Source: RGEC01 sp964626685 (GTDB lineage: Bacteria; Bacteroidota; Bacteroidia; NS11-12g; UBA955). From it: a DNA stretch of 64,000 bases. The translations under genes were made by a program, and so were the position numbers. The stretch is from assembly GCA_964626685.1 (NCBI GenBank), contig CAZVJY010000010.1:1-64000 (forward strand), given 5' to 3'. Position 1 is the stretch's first letter. The number at the start of each line of letters is the position of its first letter. This document shows positions 25,836 to 34,303 of the stretch, in pieces. Below the pieces are notes generated by a model that was not told the DNA's origin, did not search any database, and worked only from the letters and a program-made list of their open reading frames with translations.

Positions 25836-26558
25836 ATGAGAATCGGAATGGCAGTTTTTTTACTGTTGCTGATGCCTTCGTTGGGGGCACAAACCGATTC
25901 GCACTATTCGCTGGGAATGGGTGTTTCCCGATACGGCGTGGCCCTATCATTCAGAAACGATAAAGCAACGCAAACTTTTAAATCGGCTAAACTCACGCCC
26001 AGTGGTTTTTATCTGGAAGCAGGAAATATTCAGCATCCCCGCGAGGTCGCTGTTGTAAATACGTTTTTTCAAAACTCGGGCAGCTACAAGGTAGACAAAA
26101 CCAATTATGTCTGGACCCTTCGCCCCGGAGTCCTTTATACTTACTGTCTCAGTGAACGGGTGGACAGAAGGGCGGTTGGACTGAATGTTACATCCGGTCC
26201 CGGAATTTCCCTTGCTTACACATGGCCGGTTTATGTTACCATTCTTCAGGTAGATCCTTTTGGAAATGAGTATTTTACAAACGTGCGCTACAATCCCGAC
26301 GTTCATAAAACCACCGAAATAGCAGGCAGGGCTGGATTTTCAGAAGGTTTTCCCGAGGGGCACATTACGCCGGGTGTTTCCTGGCAGGGAGGGCTGGATT
26401 TTCAATGGGCCAACTACAGAAATGACGTGAATACGCTTACCCTGGGAGTTCGTGTGGAAGCTTTTCCCCGAAAACTGACCATTTTACACAACAATCAACT
26501 CAACAGAAACTTGTTTTCCTCATTTTATATTAGTTTTGCATTCGGATTGGGAAGTTGA
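25836..26558 (+). CDS. Secreted beta-rich hypothetical protein (possible outer-membrane barrel)
   Basis: A 240-residue protein I do not recognise. It begins with a signal peptide (MRIGMAVFLLLLMPSLGAQT). The mature part alternates polar and hydrophobic residues as in beta strands (YSLGMGVSRYGVALSF, GPGISLAYTWPVYVTIL, SFYISFAFGLG), with many Tyr, Phe and Asn. It ends in a short glycine-rich strand, as small outer-membrane barrels do, though without a terminal Phe. I chose ATG 25836 over an in-frame TTG at 25818 because the signal peptide starts there. Its stop overlaps the likely TTG start of lipA. Confidence 0.6.
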   Translation: MRIGMAVFLLLLMPSLGAQTDSHYSLGMGVSRYGVALSFRNDKATQTFKSAKLTPSGFYLEAGNIQHPREVAVVNTFFQNSGSYKVDKTNYVWTLRPGVLYTYCLSERVDRRAVGLNVTSGPGISLAYTWPVYVTILQVDPFGNEYFTNVRYNPDVHKTTEIAGRAGFSEGFPEGHITPGVSWQGGLDFQWANYRNDVNTLTLGVRVEAFPRKLTILHNNQLNRNLFSSFYISFAFGLGS

Positions 26559-27454
26559 GTCACCCACCCGGAAAAACCTTGCTGGAACTACCTGTCATAT
26601 CTTCCGAAAAACGCAAACCATCAAAGCCATCGTGGTTGAAGATTGATTTGCCAACCGGCGAGAATTACACGCGTGTTAAACGCATCGTGAAAGAACATAA
26701 GCTGCACACCATTTGTGAAGACGGGCGTTGTCCGAATATGGGCGAATGCTGGGGTGCAGGTACCGCCACATTTATGATTCTGGGAAACATCTGCACACGC
26801 AGTTGTTCCTTCTGCGCCGTTGCTACGGGGCGCCCCACCGAATACGACATCGATGAGCCTTATCGTGTTGCAGAAGCGGTAAAGTTGATGGGAGTGAAGC
26901 ATTGCGTCATCACCTCAGTAAACCGCGATGAACTTAAAGATAAAGGTGCCAGTGTGTGGGCGGCAACCATTCGGGAAGTGAAGCGTCAAAATCCGGAAAC
27001 AACCATTGAGACCTTGATTCCCGATTTTAAGGCACAATGGGATTTGCTTTATATGGTTCTGGATGAAAGGCCGGATGTTGTAAGTCACAACATGGAGACC
27101 GTTGAAAGGCTTTACCGTATCGTCAGGCCTCAAGCCAAATACAGCCGCAGCCTTGAGCAGATTAAACGCACTGCGGAATACGGATTAAGAACCAAAAGCG
27201 GAGCGATGATGGGGTGCGGTGAAACACGCGAGGAAGTAGACCGTCTGATGGATGATTTGTACAACCATCAGTGCCACGTGCTAACGTTGGGTCAATACCT
27301 TCAGCCTACCAAAATGCACTTGCCCGTTGCTGAATTTATCCATCCTGATCAGTTTAAGGCATGGGAAGAGGCGGGTCTCAAAAAAGGATTTCTGCATGTG
27401 GAAAGCGGTCCAATGGTGCGCAGCTCATACCACGCCGAAAAGCACGTACTTTAA
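26555..27454 (+). CDS. lipA: Lipoyl synthase (TTG start)
   Basis: A 299-residue radical SAM enzyme that inserts two sulfurs into octanoyl chains on lipoate-dependent enzymes. The auxiliary [4Fe-4S] ligands are Cys54, Cys59 and Cys65 (ICEDGRCPNMGECWG), the radical SAM cluster Cys80, Cys84 and Cys87 (CTRSCSFC), and the C-terminal RSSYHA (Ser near residue 291) is the fourth auxiliary ligand motif. There is no in-frame ATG before the first cysteines. The TTG at 26555 overlaps the preceding stop (TTGA), and a second TTG lies at 26579. Coupling to a secreted protein gene is unusual. Confidence 0.95.
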   Translation: MSHPPGKTLLELPVISSEKRKPSKPSWLKIDLPTGENYTRVKRIVKEHKLHTICEDGRCPNMGECWGAGTATFMILGNICTRSCSFCAVATGRPTEYDIDEPYRVAEAVKLMGVKHCVITSVNRDELKDKGASVWAATIREVKRQNPETTIETLIPDFKAQWDLLYMVLDERPDVVSHNMETVERLYRIVRPQAKYSRSLEQIKRTAEYGLRTKSGAMMGCGETREEVDRLMDDLYNHQCHVLTLGQYLQPTKMHLPVAEFIHPDQFKAWEEAGLKKGFLHVESGPMVRSSYHAEKHVL

Positions 27455-27460
27455 TCCAGG

Positions 27461-27478
27461 TTCTCCCTGTACGGAGAA
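27461..27478 (+). terminator. Weak hairpin after lipA
   Basis: TTCTCC and GGAGAA pair around CTGTAC just past the lipA stop. The A run downstream, not T, means it is not a standard intrinsic terminator. Confidence 0.25.
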
Positions 27479-27540
27479 AAATTGCTGCGTATGACCTGTC
27501 ATGTTTTTGACATCATTGAAAAAATTGATGGGTTTGGTGG

Positions 27541-27570
27541 TTGTGTTTTCACAAAGTGGCTGTAAATTAG
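27541..27570 (+). promoter_or_regulatory. Candidate promoter: TTG-N19-TAAATTAG
   Basis: TTG (27541-27543) and TAAATTAG (27563-27570, one base off TAnnTTTG) are 19 bases apart. The ATG at 27597 would follow a leader of about 20 bases. Confidence 0.4.
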
Positions 27571-27596
27571 CGGACTATAAAGAACATTACCTTTTT

Positions 27597-30197
27597 ATGA
27601 AGTTAAAAAATGCCTTTCTGTTTTCTTCAGCTCTTGCGCTGATGGCAGGCACTGCCTGGTTTTCCGGGAATCCCTTTTCTGTAAAACCATCCTTTGAAAA
27701 ATGGATGACTGAAAAGTCGGGAGAAGAAGAAGAAATTGGTCCTGCGCTTGAATATCTCAAAATGCTGCGTGCCAATCCCAAGACCGGAACCATCGAGCCT
27801 GAGTGGATTGAGGCAGCTGTTGCCCAGGCTGACCGCCTTAGCATGCTGCGTCGAGCTTCGCTGCAGTGGACCAACATGGGTCCTGATAATATAGGTGGTC
27901 GTTGCCGTGCCCTGCTCCTTCACAAAGATTCAGCCAATGTCTGGTTTTTGGGTGGTGTGAGTGGTGGTCTCTTTCGCAGCAACACATCAGGATCAAGCTG
28001 GGCTCCTGTTAATGATAAACAGGAAAATCTGAATGTTACCTGTATTGCGCAAACTGATGACGGTACCATTTACTATGGTACCGGTGAAGGTGGGTTTACC
28101 AACCTGTCAGGAACGCGTAACGGTTCTCCTGCTTTTGTAGGAAACGGACTTTATAAAAGCACGAGTCCCTCTGGAAGAGCTTTCACCAGAATGGCCAATA
28201 CCGCTGACAGCAGATTTCTGTCATGCAATACCATGGCTTCTTATGGAAACAAGCTATATGTAGGAACCGAGAGCGGATTGTTTTTGCTCACCAACAACGG
28301 TACCACCATCAGCCAGATTCGCGGTGGTGCTTGCCTTGAAGTGAAAATTGATAAAAACGGCGTTGTTTGGGCCAGTTACTCCAACGGTTCTGTATTTAAG
28401 AGCGATGCCAATGGTGCAAACTTTACCCAGATGAATTATGGCGGTCCCGCAGCACGTGTGGCTATTGCTATTTCTCCCGAAGATCCCAATTATGTATATC
28501 TGCAGAATGCACAAACCCGTCTGAATGGCGTTTGGCGCACCACCGACGGCGGAGCTACCTGGAATCAAATTGTGTTCTATAGTACTGTAACCGATAACAT
28601 GGGAACAGGCCAGGGATACTATGACAACGTGGCAGCGGTTGATCCCCTTAATAAAAACCGCGTTTACCTTGGTGGTGTAACACTGGCAGTTTGGGATAAT
28701 ATCAACGGTTACACCGAAATAGCCTCTATGTTTACAGCTCCCTGGAATAATAGCTATGTGCACGCTGACAAGCACATCATTCAGTTTGATACCAGACAGA
28801 ATCCACCACTCATGCTTGTAGGCTGTGATGGTGGTCTTTTTGGAAGCCGCGACCGTGCAACATGGACCCGCATGAACCGCAATTTCACTACCTACCAGTG
28901 TTATAATGTAGCTTCAAACAGCCTTGGTCACATTGTGGGTGGCTCTCAGGATAATGGAACCCAGTTAATCAATTTCTCAGGTAACAGTATCAATGGTGTT
29001 CCATCAAGATCGTCCATTGAGATTTTAGGTGGTGATGGTTTTGACGTGGAATTTTCAAAATACCACCCCAAGACCATATTTATGTGCACCTACTATGGCC
29101 GAATTGTTAGAACCGGAAACAGTGGGCAGTCGAGCTCCTCTTTCTGGGATAGCCGTATCAAGCCGGATGATGCAGTTGCAAATCCCCCTGATGTGGATTT
29201 CAATACCCACTTTACCCTGTGGGAGCCAAATGATTCAACATCGCGCCTTTTCCTGGCACGAAATGCAGAGGTTTGGGCCGCGATCAATCCTACCAATTTT
29301 ATTGAAGACGTAAAATGGTTCCGTGTTGCAGCCAATCTTGGCAACGACCGTATAATTGAGATGGATCACACGCCCGACGGAGCCCATTTGTTTATCGCCA
29401 AGTCAGGTAAACTTTTCAGACTTAGTGGTTTGGATTCGGCCAACTTTACTGTGGCTGCCAATCCCGGTGTCAATGATATTCCCAAGGCGCTTAGCATTAA
29501 AACCATCACGCCTCCGGGTGCTACTTCCCGTGCAATAACTTCCGTAAACGTAGATCAGGCCAATCCTAACCACGTGGTAGTTACCCTGGGTGGATACGGT
29601 GATGTTACTTATGTTATGGAAACCAAGAATGCACTGGATGCTACTCCTGCCTGGACAAACATTACAGGCGATCTTCCTAAAATGCCCGTTTACGACGCTG
29701 TAATTGACATAGACAACCCCAGCCGTATCATTATCGGTACAGACCTCGGTGTATTTATGACTGAAAACGGAGGAACCAATTGGGCAGAAGCCAATAATGG
29801 TATGGCGCGCACACCCGTTTTCGAGATTCGTGGTTATGAGTGGAGACCCTGGGAGGGCATGAAACTCTACATTGGTACCCACGGACGTGGTTACTACCAG
29901 AGCATGAGCCTCACTACAGGAAACAAAAGAATTTCTGATACCTATACAGGTTTGAAAGCATGGCCAGTTCCTGCCGGTAACTTGCTGAATGTATCTTTCC
30001 GCTCAAACGGAAACGAGAAAGTAACAGTTGAAATTTTCGGTATGGATGGTAAGCGTTACCAGCAAAATCAGCTTGCTGTAACTGCCGGAAACAATACCAT
30101 TCAGCTGAATACCTCATCGCTCCCAATAGGCAATTACTTTGTTCGCATCAGCGGCAAAGAGGGCAGCAACAGTATCAAATTCAATGTAACCAAATAA
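27597..30197 (+). CDS. T9SS-exported BNR/sortilin-like propeller protein
   Basis: An 866-residue surface or secreted protein. I start at ATG 27597, where a signal peptide begins (MKLKNAFLFSSALALMAGTA); an upstream in-frame start at 27501 would bury it. The body has many Asp-box/BNR turns (WRTTDGGATWNQI, TENGGTNWAEA) and phrases such as WTNMGPDNIGGRCRALL, VGGVSGGLFRS-like segments and GGSQDNGTQ, typical of large VPS10/sortilin-like propellers of Bacteroidota. The last 80 residues are a type A T9SS sorting domain: AWPVPAGNLLNVSF near its start and LPIGNYFVRISG near its end. It should cross the outer membrane through the gliding/T9SS machine. Its function is unknown; a paralogue lies at 56284-59058. 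Confidence 0.85.
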   Translation: MKLKNAFLFSSALALMAGTAWFSGNPFSVKPSFEKWMTEKSGEEEEIGPALEYLKMLRANPKTGTIEPEWIEAAVAQADRLSMLRRASLQWTNMGPDNIGGRCRALLLHKDSANVWFLGGVSGGLFRSNTSGSSWAPVNDKQENLNVTCIAQTDDGTIYYGTGEGGFTNLSGTRNGSPAFVGNGLYKSTSPSGRAFTRMANTADSRFLSCNTMASYGNKLYVGTESGLFLLTNNGTTISQIRGGACLEVKIDKNGVVWASYSNGSVFKSDANGANFTQMNYGGPAARVAIAISPEDPNYVYLQNAQTRLNGVWRTTDGGATWNQIVFYSTVTDNMGTGQGYYDNVAAVDPLNKNRVYLGGVTLAVWDNINGYTEIASMFTAPWNNSYVHADKHIIQFDTRQNPPLMLVGCDGGLFGSRDRATWTRMNRNFTTYQCYNVASNSLGHIVGGSQDNGTQLINFSGNSINGVPSRSSIEILGGDGFDVEFSKYHPKTIFMCTYYGRIVRTGNSGQSSSSFWDSRIKPDDAVANPPDVDFNTHFTLWEPNDSTSRLFLARNAEVWAAINPTNFIEDVKWFRVAANLGNDRIIEMDHTPDGAHLFIAKSGKLFRLSGLDSANFTVAANPGVNDIPKALSIKTITPPGATSRAITSVNVDQANPNHVVVTLGGYGDVTYVMETKNALDATPAWTNITGDLPKMPVYDAVIDIDNPSRIIIGTDLGVFMTENGGTNWAEANNGMARTPVFEIRGYEWRPWEGMKLYIGTHGRGYYQSMSLTTGNKRISDTYTGLKAWPVPAGNLLNVSFRSNGNEKVTVEIFGMDGKRYQQNQLAVTAGNNTIQLNTSSLPIGNYFVRISGKEGSNSIKFNVTK

Positions 30198-30222
30198 GAA
30201 CGGGTTAATCGTTCTGAATTAA

Positions 30223-30253
30223 CTGCCGGTCATCATGATCGGCAGTTTTTTTT
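30223..30253 (+). terminator. Intrinsic terminator after the T9SS BNR gene
   Basis: CTGCCG (30223-30228) pairs with CGGCAG (30240-30245), followed by eight T residues. It lies between convergent genes, and its T run reaches the dapF stop codon. Confidence 0.8.
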
Positions 30254-31019
30254 ATAGTATTCCGCTAAATACACGGGCGACGGGGCCGTCCAGGTGTATG
30301 TTGGTGTAGCCGGTTTCTGTTTTATCAAAAGAAACTGAAAGATGGCCACCGGGGGTTTGCACGGCAGTAGCGTTTTGAGATTTGTGCAGAATATGATGTG
30401 CAAGAACAGCTGCTGTAACGCCTGTTCCGCAGCTTAGGGTTTCATTTTCAACGCCCCGTTCGTAGGTGCGCATGCGCAGCCTGCTGCCATCAACCTGTAC
30501 CAGATTTACATTGATGCCTGCTGCTGCAAACTCACGGCCGTAGCGAATGGCGTGCGCAAAATGAATCAAGTCTGAATTTTCGGGAGGTTGTTGAATGAAG
30601 TGCACATAATGCGGTGAACCGGTATTAATGATGACTGTGTTTTCATCTCGTAACTCCCAGTGTGATACATCCATCATGTGCAGCACGACCCGGTCGCCTG
30701 CTACTGTTGCATGGTGTGGACCGTCTATGGCCAGAAAATGCAACTGACCTTCTTTTCCCAATCCGAGTGAATGTGCAAAATGGGCAATACAGCGTCCACC
30801 GTTTCCGCACATGGAGCTGATTTTGCCATCGCTGTTGTAGTATACCATGCCGAAATCGTAATCATTTTCAGCTGTCAGATACATCAGGCCATCGGCGCCT
30901 ATGCCATAGTGTCTGTGGCATAAATGAGCCACATCCATACCGGATGGTATGCCGTCTCTGGCATCTATAAGGATGAAATCATTGCCTGTTCCCTGGTATT
31001 TGGTGAAATGGATGCTCAA
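30252..31019 (-). CDS. dapF: Diaminopimelate epimerase
   Basis: A 255-residue PLP-independent racemase that turns LL- into meso-diaminopimelate for lysine and peptidoglycan. The two catalytic cysteines are Cys71 in MCGNGGRCIAHFA and Cys197 in SCGTGVTAAVLA. The N-terminus FTKYQGTGNDFILID is typical. It overlaps the anti-sigma-like gene by four bases (ATGA), so it is last in a three-gene operon with a sigma factor, an unexpected pairing for a housekeeping enzyme. Confidence 0.97.
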   Translation of the reverse strand: MSIHFTKYQGTGNDFILIDARDGIPSGMDVAHLCHRHYGIGADGLMYLTAENDYDFGMVYYNSDGKISSMCGNGGRCIAHFAHSLGLGKEGQLHFLAIDGPHHATVAGDRVVLHMMDVSHWELRDENTVIINTGSPHYVHFIQQPPENSDLIHFAHAIRYGREFAAAGINVNLVQVDGSRLRMRTYERGVENETLSCGTGVTAAVLAHHILHKSQNATAVQTPGGHLSVSFDKTETGYTNIHLDGPVARVFSGIL

Positions 31020-32053
31020 CGGCCAATCAATTTTAAAATACTTTGATCAGTTACTTCCTGTGCCGGCGCAGTGGGTGTTTTTTGGCCATTCTGTGACGGC
31101 AGGTTTAGCAGTTCATACACTTTTATACCGCTATGCAGAAAGTACCTGTTTTGCCATTCGTAAACCAGGGGATTTCCGTATACAATATCATAGCAGCGAA
31201 TGAAGTACATATCATTGTACTTGTCAATCTGAACCATGGGCGTATTGCGGGGTGTTTCACAAAATGTAAGGGAAAACCGCATGGCTGTTTTTTTACTGCG
31301 GATTTGTTCAGGCTGTTTGTAGTCTGTTCCGGCACTTTCAGTACGGCCGGGTTGTTTGGCTTTGGCAGTTTGGCCGCTTGATGAAGAAGACTGTGGCTGC
31401 ACATCAGCTTCAGCGACGCGGGTGCGTTTCATTTCTGAGGCCTCTGTTTTAAGGGATTTTTGTGCATCGGTCTGGCTGAAAAGGGCAATGGCTACTGCCT
31501 GGACATTGGAAGCAATAATGATGGGGGGGTCCGGATCCACCGCCCGCGCTTCTGACACTGCATCGTCGTTTGACTCAAATGGCGGTAGAGCATCCTGTGT
31601 GATTTCTGCCGCTGCTTCTGCTGCAGTGTCCGGATTTGCCTTTTTAATTTCTGGTTCTGTCGTAACGTAAACCGGTGGCTGATTTACAGTAGAATCGGAG
31701 GCTTTTTCTTTGCGCGCAGTGCCGTTTTGTACAGTTTGAATGCCGGGATTCAGTTTCCAAAGGATGATAGCCGCAGAGAAGGCAATCAGCATGACCGAAG
31801 CAGCGGCCAAATACCATGTTTTCCTGCTCAGGCGGAATATGCCTCTGTGGCTTGTTTTCTGCCTTAAATAGTGCTTCATGCGTGCATGCCCCAGGGCATA
31901 TATGGCTGCCGCCAGTTTTTCATGCTGTTGAACCTGTTTTTGGAAAGCATCGTCAGACTGCAATTTTGTCATGAATGTCTCAAGTTCAGCACCCTCTAAT
32001 TCGCCTTTTAAGTAGCGGTCAATCAGGTCTGTTTGGGGATCAAATTCATTCAT
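31016..32053 (-). CDS. Anti-sigma-factor-like membrane protein
   Basis: A 345-residue single-pass protein. Residues 1-75 are cytoplasmic and begin with DLIDRYLKGELEGAELETF and LQSDDAFQKQVQ, the pattern seen at the start of Bacteroidota anti-sigma factors (no zinc-binding His-Cys motif). A membrane helix spans about 82-103 (YLAAASVMLIAFSAAIILW). The periplasmic part is Ala/Glu/Ser-rich and probably disordered up to about 255, then a compact domain (FSLTFCETPRNTPMVQIDKY...) follows. It overlaps the sigma gene by four bases. The inferred role is to hold the sigma factor at the membrane until an envelope signal arrives. Confidence 0.75.
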   Translation of the reverse strand: MNEFDPQTDLIDRYLKGELEGAELETFMTKLQSDDAFQKQVQQHEKLAAAIYALGHARMKHYLRQKTSHRGIFRLSRKTWYLAAASVMLIAFSAAIILWKLNPGIQTVQNGTARKEKASDSTVNQPPVYVTTEPEIKKANPDTAAEAAAEITQDALPPFESNDDAVSEARAVDPDPPIIIASNVQAVAIALFSQTDAQKSLKTEASEMKRTRVAEADVQPQSSSSSGQTAKAKQPGRTESAGTDYKQPEQIRSKKTAMRFSLTFCETPRNTPMVQIDKYNDMYFIRCYDIVYGNPLVYEWQNRYFLHSGIKVYELLNLPSQNGQKTPTAPAQEVTDQSILKLIGR

Positions 32054-32619
32054 GAGATAAAATCGGTTTTGGTAAAACGGCTTTTAATCAAGGTCTCCAG
32101 TTTTTTGAAGCATTGATATTTCTTGGCTTTTGCTGTGTCAGCATTGGCAAACTGCATTTTTCTGGCAATCTGCTCCATGTCATTTCCATCAAAATAAAAC
32201 AGCAGCAGGAGGTTTTTGCATGTATCGCCTATTTCATCCAGGGCTTTTTGCAGGTGTTTAAAATCTGACAGTTCTGAAAAATTGTCAGCACACACATGCA
32301 AATGTGGTAAAATTTTGTCTTCTCCATCCATTTTTTGCAGTTTTCCCAGCCTTTTAAGCCACAGATTCTTGCAGATGGCCATCAGGTATGTGCTAATCTT
32401 GCTGCTTAGTACAAAATTACCCTGCTGTACTTTTTGCCACAATACAATGAGGGCATCCTGCAGCAGATCTTCAGCATCTTCCTCGCGACCCTGGTTTTTT
32501 GTTATATAACTGCGAATCATGCTGTAATTGCTTTTATAAATACCAACCAGCACATCCCTGTCACCGGATTCAAGCCGATGCAGCAATTCCTGGTCTTTGC
32601 TCGGTGTTGTTTCAGACAT
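32050..32619 (-). CDS. ECF-type RNA polymerase sigma factor
   Basis: A 189-residue sigma-70 family protein with region 2 (NYSMIRSYITKNQGREEDAE, DLLQDALIVLWQKVQQG, ISTYLMAICKNLWLKRLG) and region 4 (ALDEIGDTCKNLLLLFYFDG then MEQIARKM and KAKKYQCFKKLE). The upstream in-frame extension to 32856 runs across the divergent protease gene and has no sigma features, so I use ATG 32619. The partner gene overlaps by ATGA, the usual layout of sigma/anti-sigma pairs. Confidence 0.88.
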   Translation of the reverse strand: MSETTPSKDQELLHRLESGDRDVLVGIYKSNYSMIRSYITKNQGREEDAEDLLQDALIVLWQKVQQGNFVLSSKISTYLMAICKNLWLKRLGKLQKMDGEDKILPHLHVCADNFSELSDFKHLQKALDEIGDTCKNLLLLFYFDGNDMEQIARKMQFANADTAKAKKYQCFKKLETLIKSRFTKTDFIS

Positions 32620-32667
32620 TTCACAGATGGTTAATACCCTTTGGTCGAAAAGGGTAAATAACTGCTT

Positions 32668-32675
32668 CAAAAATA
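32668..32675 (-). promoter_or_regulatory. -7 element TATTTTTG for the sigma/anti-sigma/dapF operon
   Basis: On the minus strand TATTTTTG matches TAnnTTTG and lies 48 bases before the sigma ATG. No -33 TTTG is at the right spacing. It sits in the 106-base spacer shared with the divergent protease gene. Confidence 0.35.
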
Positions 32676-32725
32676 CAAGAAATGCATGCGTTTTGAAGTT
32701 TGAAATTCGGAACAAAATTTGATTG

Positions 32726-34246
32726 ATGGAAAATGTCATGGAAAAACTATTGAACAAATCAAAATGGATGGGCCTGTTATTGGCAGGTTCTTTGGGAGGG
32801 TTGGTTTCTCTCGGTGCGTTTGCAGTCATAACCAGGATTTCGGGAGATAATACCATTGAGCTAAAGCAGCAAAACAGCGCACAGCTGGCCCGTTATGCCG
32901 GTTTAAATGTCCAGCCTGCCTTTGATTTCGCAGGGGTGGCAGAAGTGTCAACACCAGCCGTGGTGCACATTAAAACCAGCGTGGGAAGTGTTGCTTCGGA
33001 ACGCAGGGAATCCAATCCCATGGATCCTTTCGACTTTTTTGGGAATCCGGGATTTCGGTTTGAAAACCCCGGACCCCGAGCTGGTTCCGGCAGTGGCGTA
33101 ATCCTAAGCGATGATGGTTACATCGTAACGAATAACCATGTAGTGGAAGGTGCCACCAAAGTGGAAGTTGTGCTTAATGATAAACGCACGTATGTGGCTG
33201 AAATTATTGGCACTGACAAAAATACCGATTTGGCGCTGCTGCGCATTGGTGAAAGCGGTTTGCCATTCATGAAACTCGGAAACAGCAGTGGTGTGAAGGT
33301 TGGTCAATGGGTAGTAGCCGTGGGCAACCCGTTCAACCTGGAAAGTACCGTAACACTCGGCATTGTCAGTGCGATGGGTCGAAATATTGACTTGATTCGC
33401 AGTAAAGGAAATAAATACGCAATTGAGAATTTTATCCAGACCGATGCAGCCATCAATCCAGGAAATTCAGGTGGTGCGCTCGTGAACACTGCCGGTGAAT
33501 TGATTGGGATCAATACTGCCATTGCTTCAGAAACCGGATCATATACCGGATATGCCTTCTCCATTCCGGTAGATTTGGTGAAAAAGGTTGTCAATGACCT
33601 GATGAAGTACGGCAAAGTGCAGCGTGGTCTGCTGGGGGTTTCTATCCAGGATATAAATCAGAAACTTGCAGATGACAAGGGATTCCCTGATTTAAAGGGT
33701 GTTTTTGTTGCTGAAGTGGTTGATGAAGGCGCAGCGCAGAAAGCAGGTGTTAAAAAAGGAGATGTTATTCTGAAAATTAACGATGTGGAGGTAAACAGCA
33801 GCAGCCGTCTGCAGGAGGAAATTGGCAAAAGCCGTCCCGGAGACAAGGTGAAGGTTACCCTGCGCCGCAAATCCGCTAATCTGGATTTATTTGCAGTGCT
33901 GCTTAGCGAAAGCGGTAAAACATCCATAGAGTCTGCAGTTCCTGAGAGTGCGGCTTCGGTGATGGGGCTTGAATTTGAGAACTCCACCCGGGAGGAAAGA
34001 CAGAGTCTGGGCCTGAAAAATGCAGTGAAGGTAAAAACCGTGGGTAAGGGTGTTTTCAAGGATGCCGGTATTCCTCCGGGCTTTCTTATAACCCACATTA
34101 ACAATGAACCTGTTTACAGTGTGCAGGGTGCGGTAGCTACCCTGAAATCACTGCGGGGAGCCATAACCATCGAAGGAAAAACTGCCGATGGAAAAGAGAA
34201 AATCATCGCTATTAAAATCCAGACATCTTCGGATGCAGAAGAATAA
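32726..34246 (+). CDS. HtrA/DegP-family serine protease
   Basis: A 506-residue periplasmic protease-chaperone. A membrane anchor or signal segment is near residues 14-36 (WMGLLLAGSLGGLVSLGAFA). The trypsin-like triad is His in IVTNNHVVEG, Asp in KNTDLALLRIG and Ser in NPGNSGGALVN. Two PDZ domains follow: GLLGVSIQDINQKLADDKGF with AGVKKGDVILKINDVEV, and a second ending with GIPPGFLITHINNEPV. Such proteins degrade or refold damaged envelope proteins. I chose ATG 32726; TTG 32723 and ATG 32738 are alternatives. It is divergent from a sigma/anti-sigma pair, which suggests envelope-stress control. Confidence 0.9.
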   Translation: MENVMEKLLNKSKWMGLLLAGSLGGLVSLGAFAVITRISGDNTIELKQQNSAQLARYAGLNVQPAFDFAGVAEVSTPAVVHIKTSVGSVASERRESNPMDPFDFFGNPGFRFENPGPRAGSGSGVILSDDGYIVTNNHVVEGATKVEVVLNDKRTYVAEIIGTDKNTDLALLRIGESGLPFMKLGNSSGVKVGQWVVAVGNPFNLESTVTLGIVSAMGRNIDLIRSKGNKYAIENFIQTDAAINPGNSGGALVNTAGELIGINTAIASETGSYTGYAFSIPVDLVKKVVNDLMKYGKVQRGLLGVSIQDINQKLADDKGFPDLKGVFVAEVVDEGAAQKAGVKKGDVILKINDVEVNSSSRLQEEIGKSRPGDKVKVTLRRKSANLDLFAVLLSESGKTSIESAVPESAASVMGLEFENSTREERQSLGLKNAVKVKTVGKGVFKDAGIPPGFLITHINNEPVYSVQGAVATLKSLRGAITIEGKTADGKEKIIAIKIQTSSDAEE

Positions 34247-34270
34247 TGCAGTGTATGTATTTTGATGTGA

Positions 34271-34297
34271 AAACCCTGACTTGGTCAGGGTTTTTTT
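34271..34297. terminator. Intrinsic terminator (bidirectional)
   Basis: CCCTGAC (34274-34280), loop TTG, GTCAGGG (34284-34290), then seven T. Three A residues precede the stem. It separates the convergent protease and dnaB genes. Confidence 0.85.
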
Positions 34298-34303
34298 ATG
34301 GGC

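Noticed and set aside
32620..32856. Upstream extension of the sigma factor
   Set aside because: The extra 79 residues overlap the divergent protease gene and its spacer and lack sigma features.
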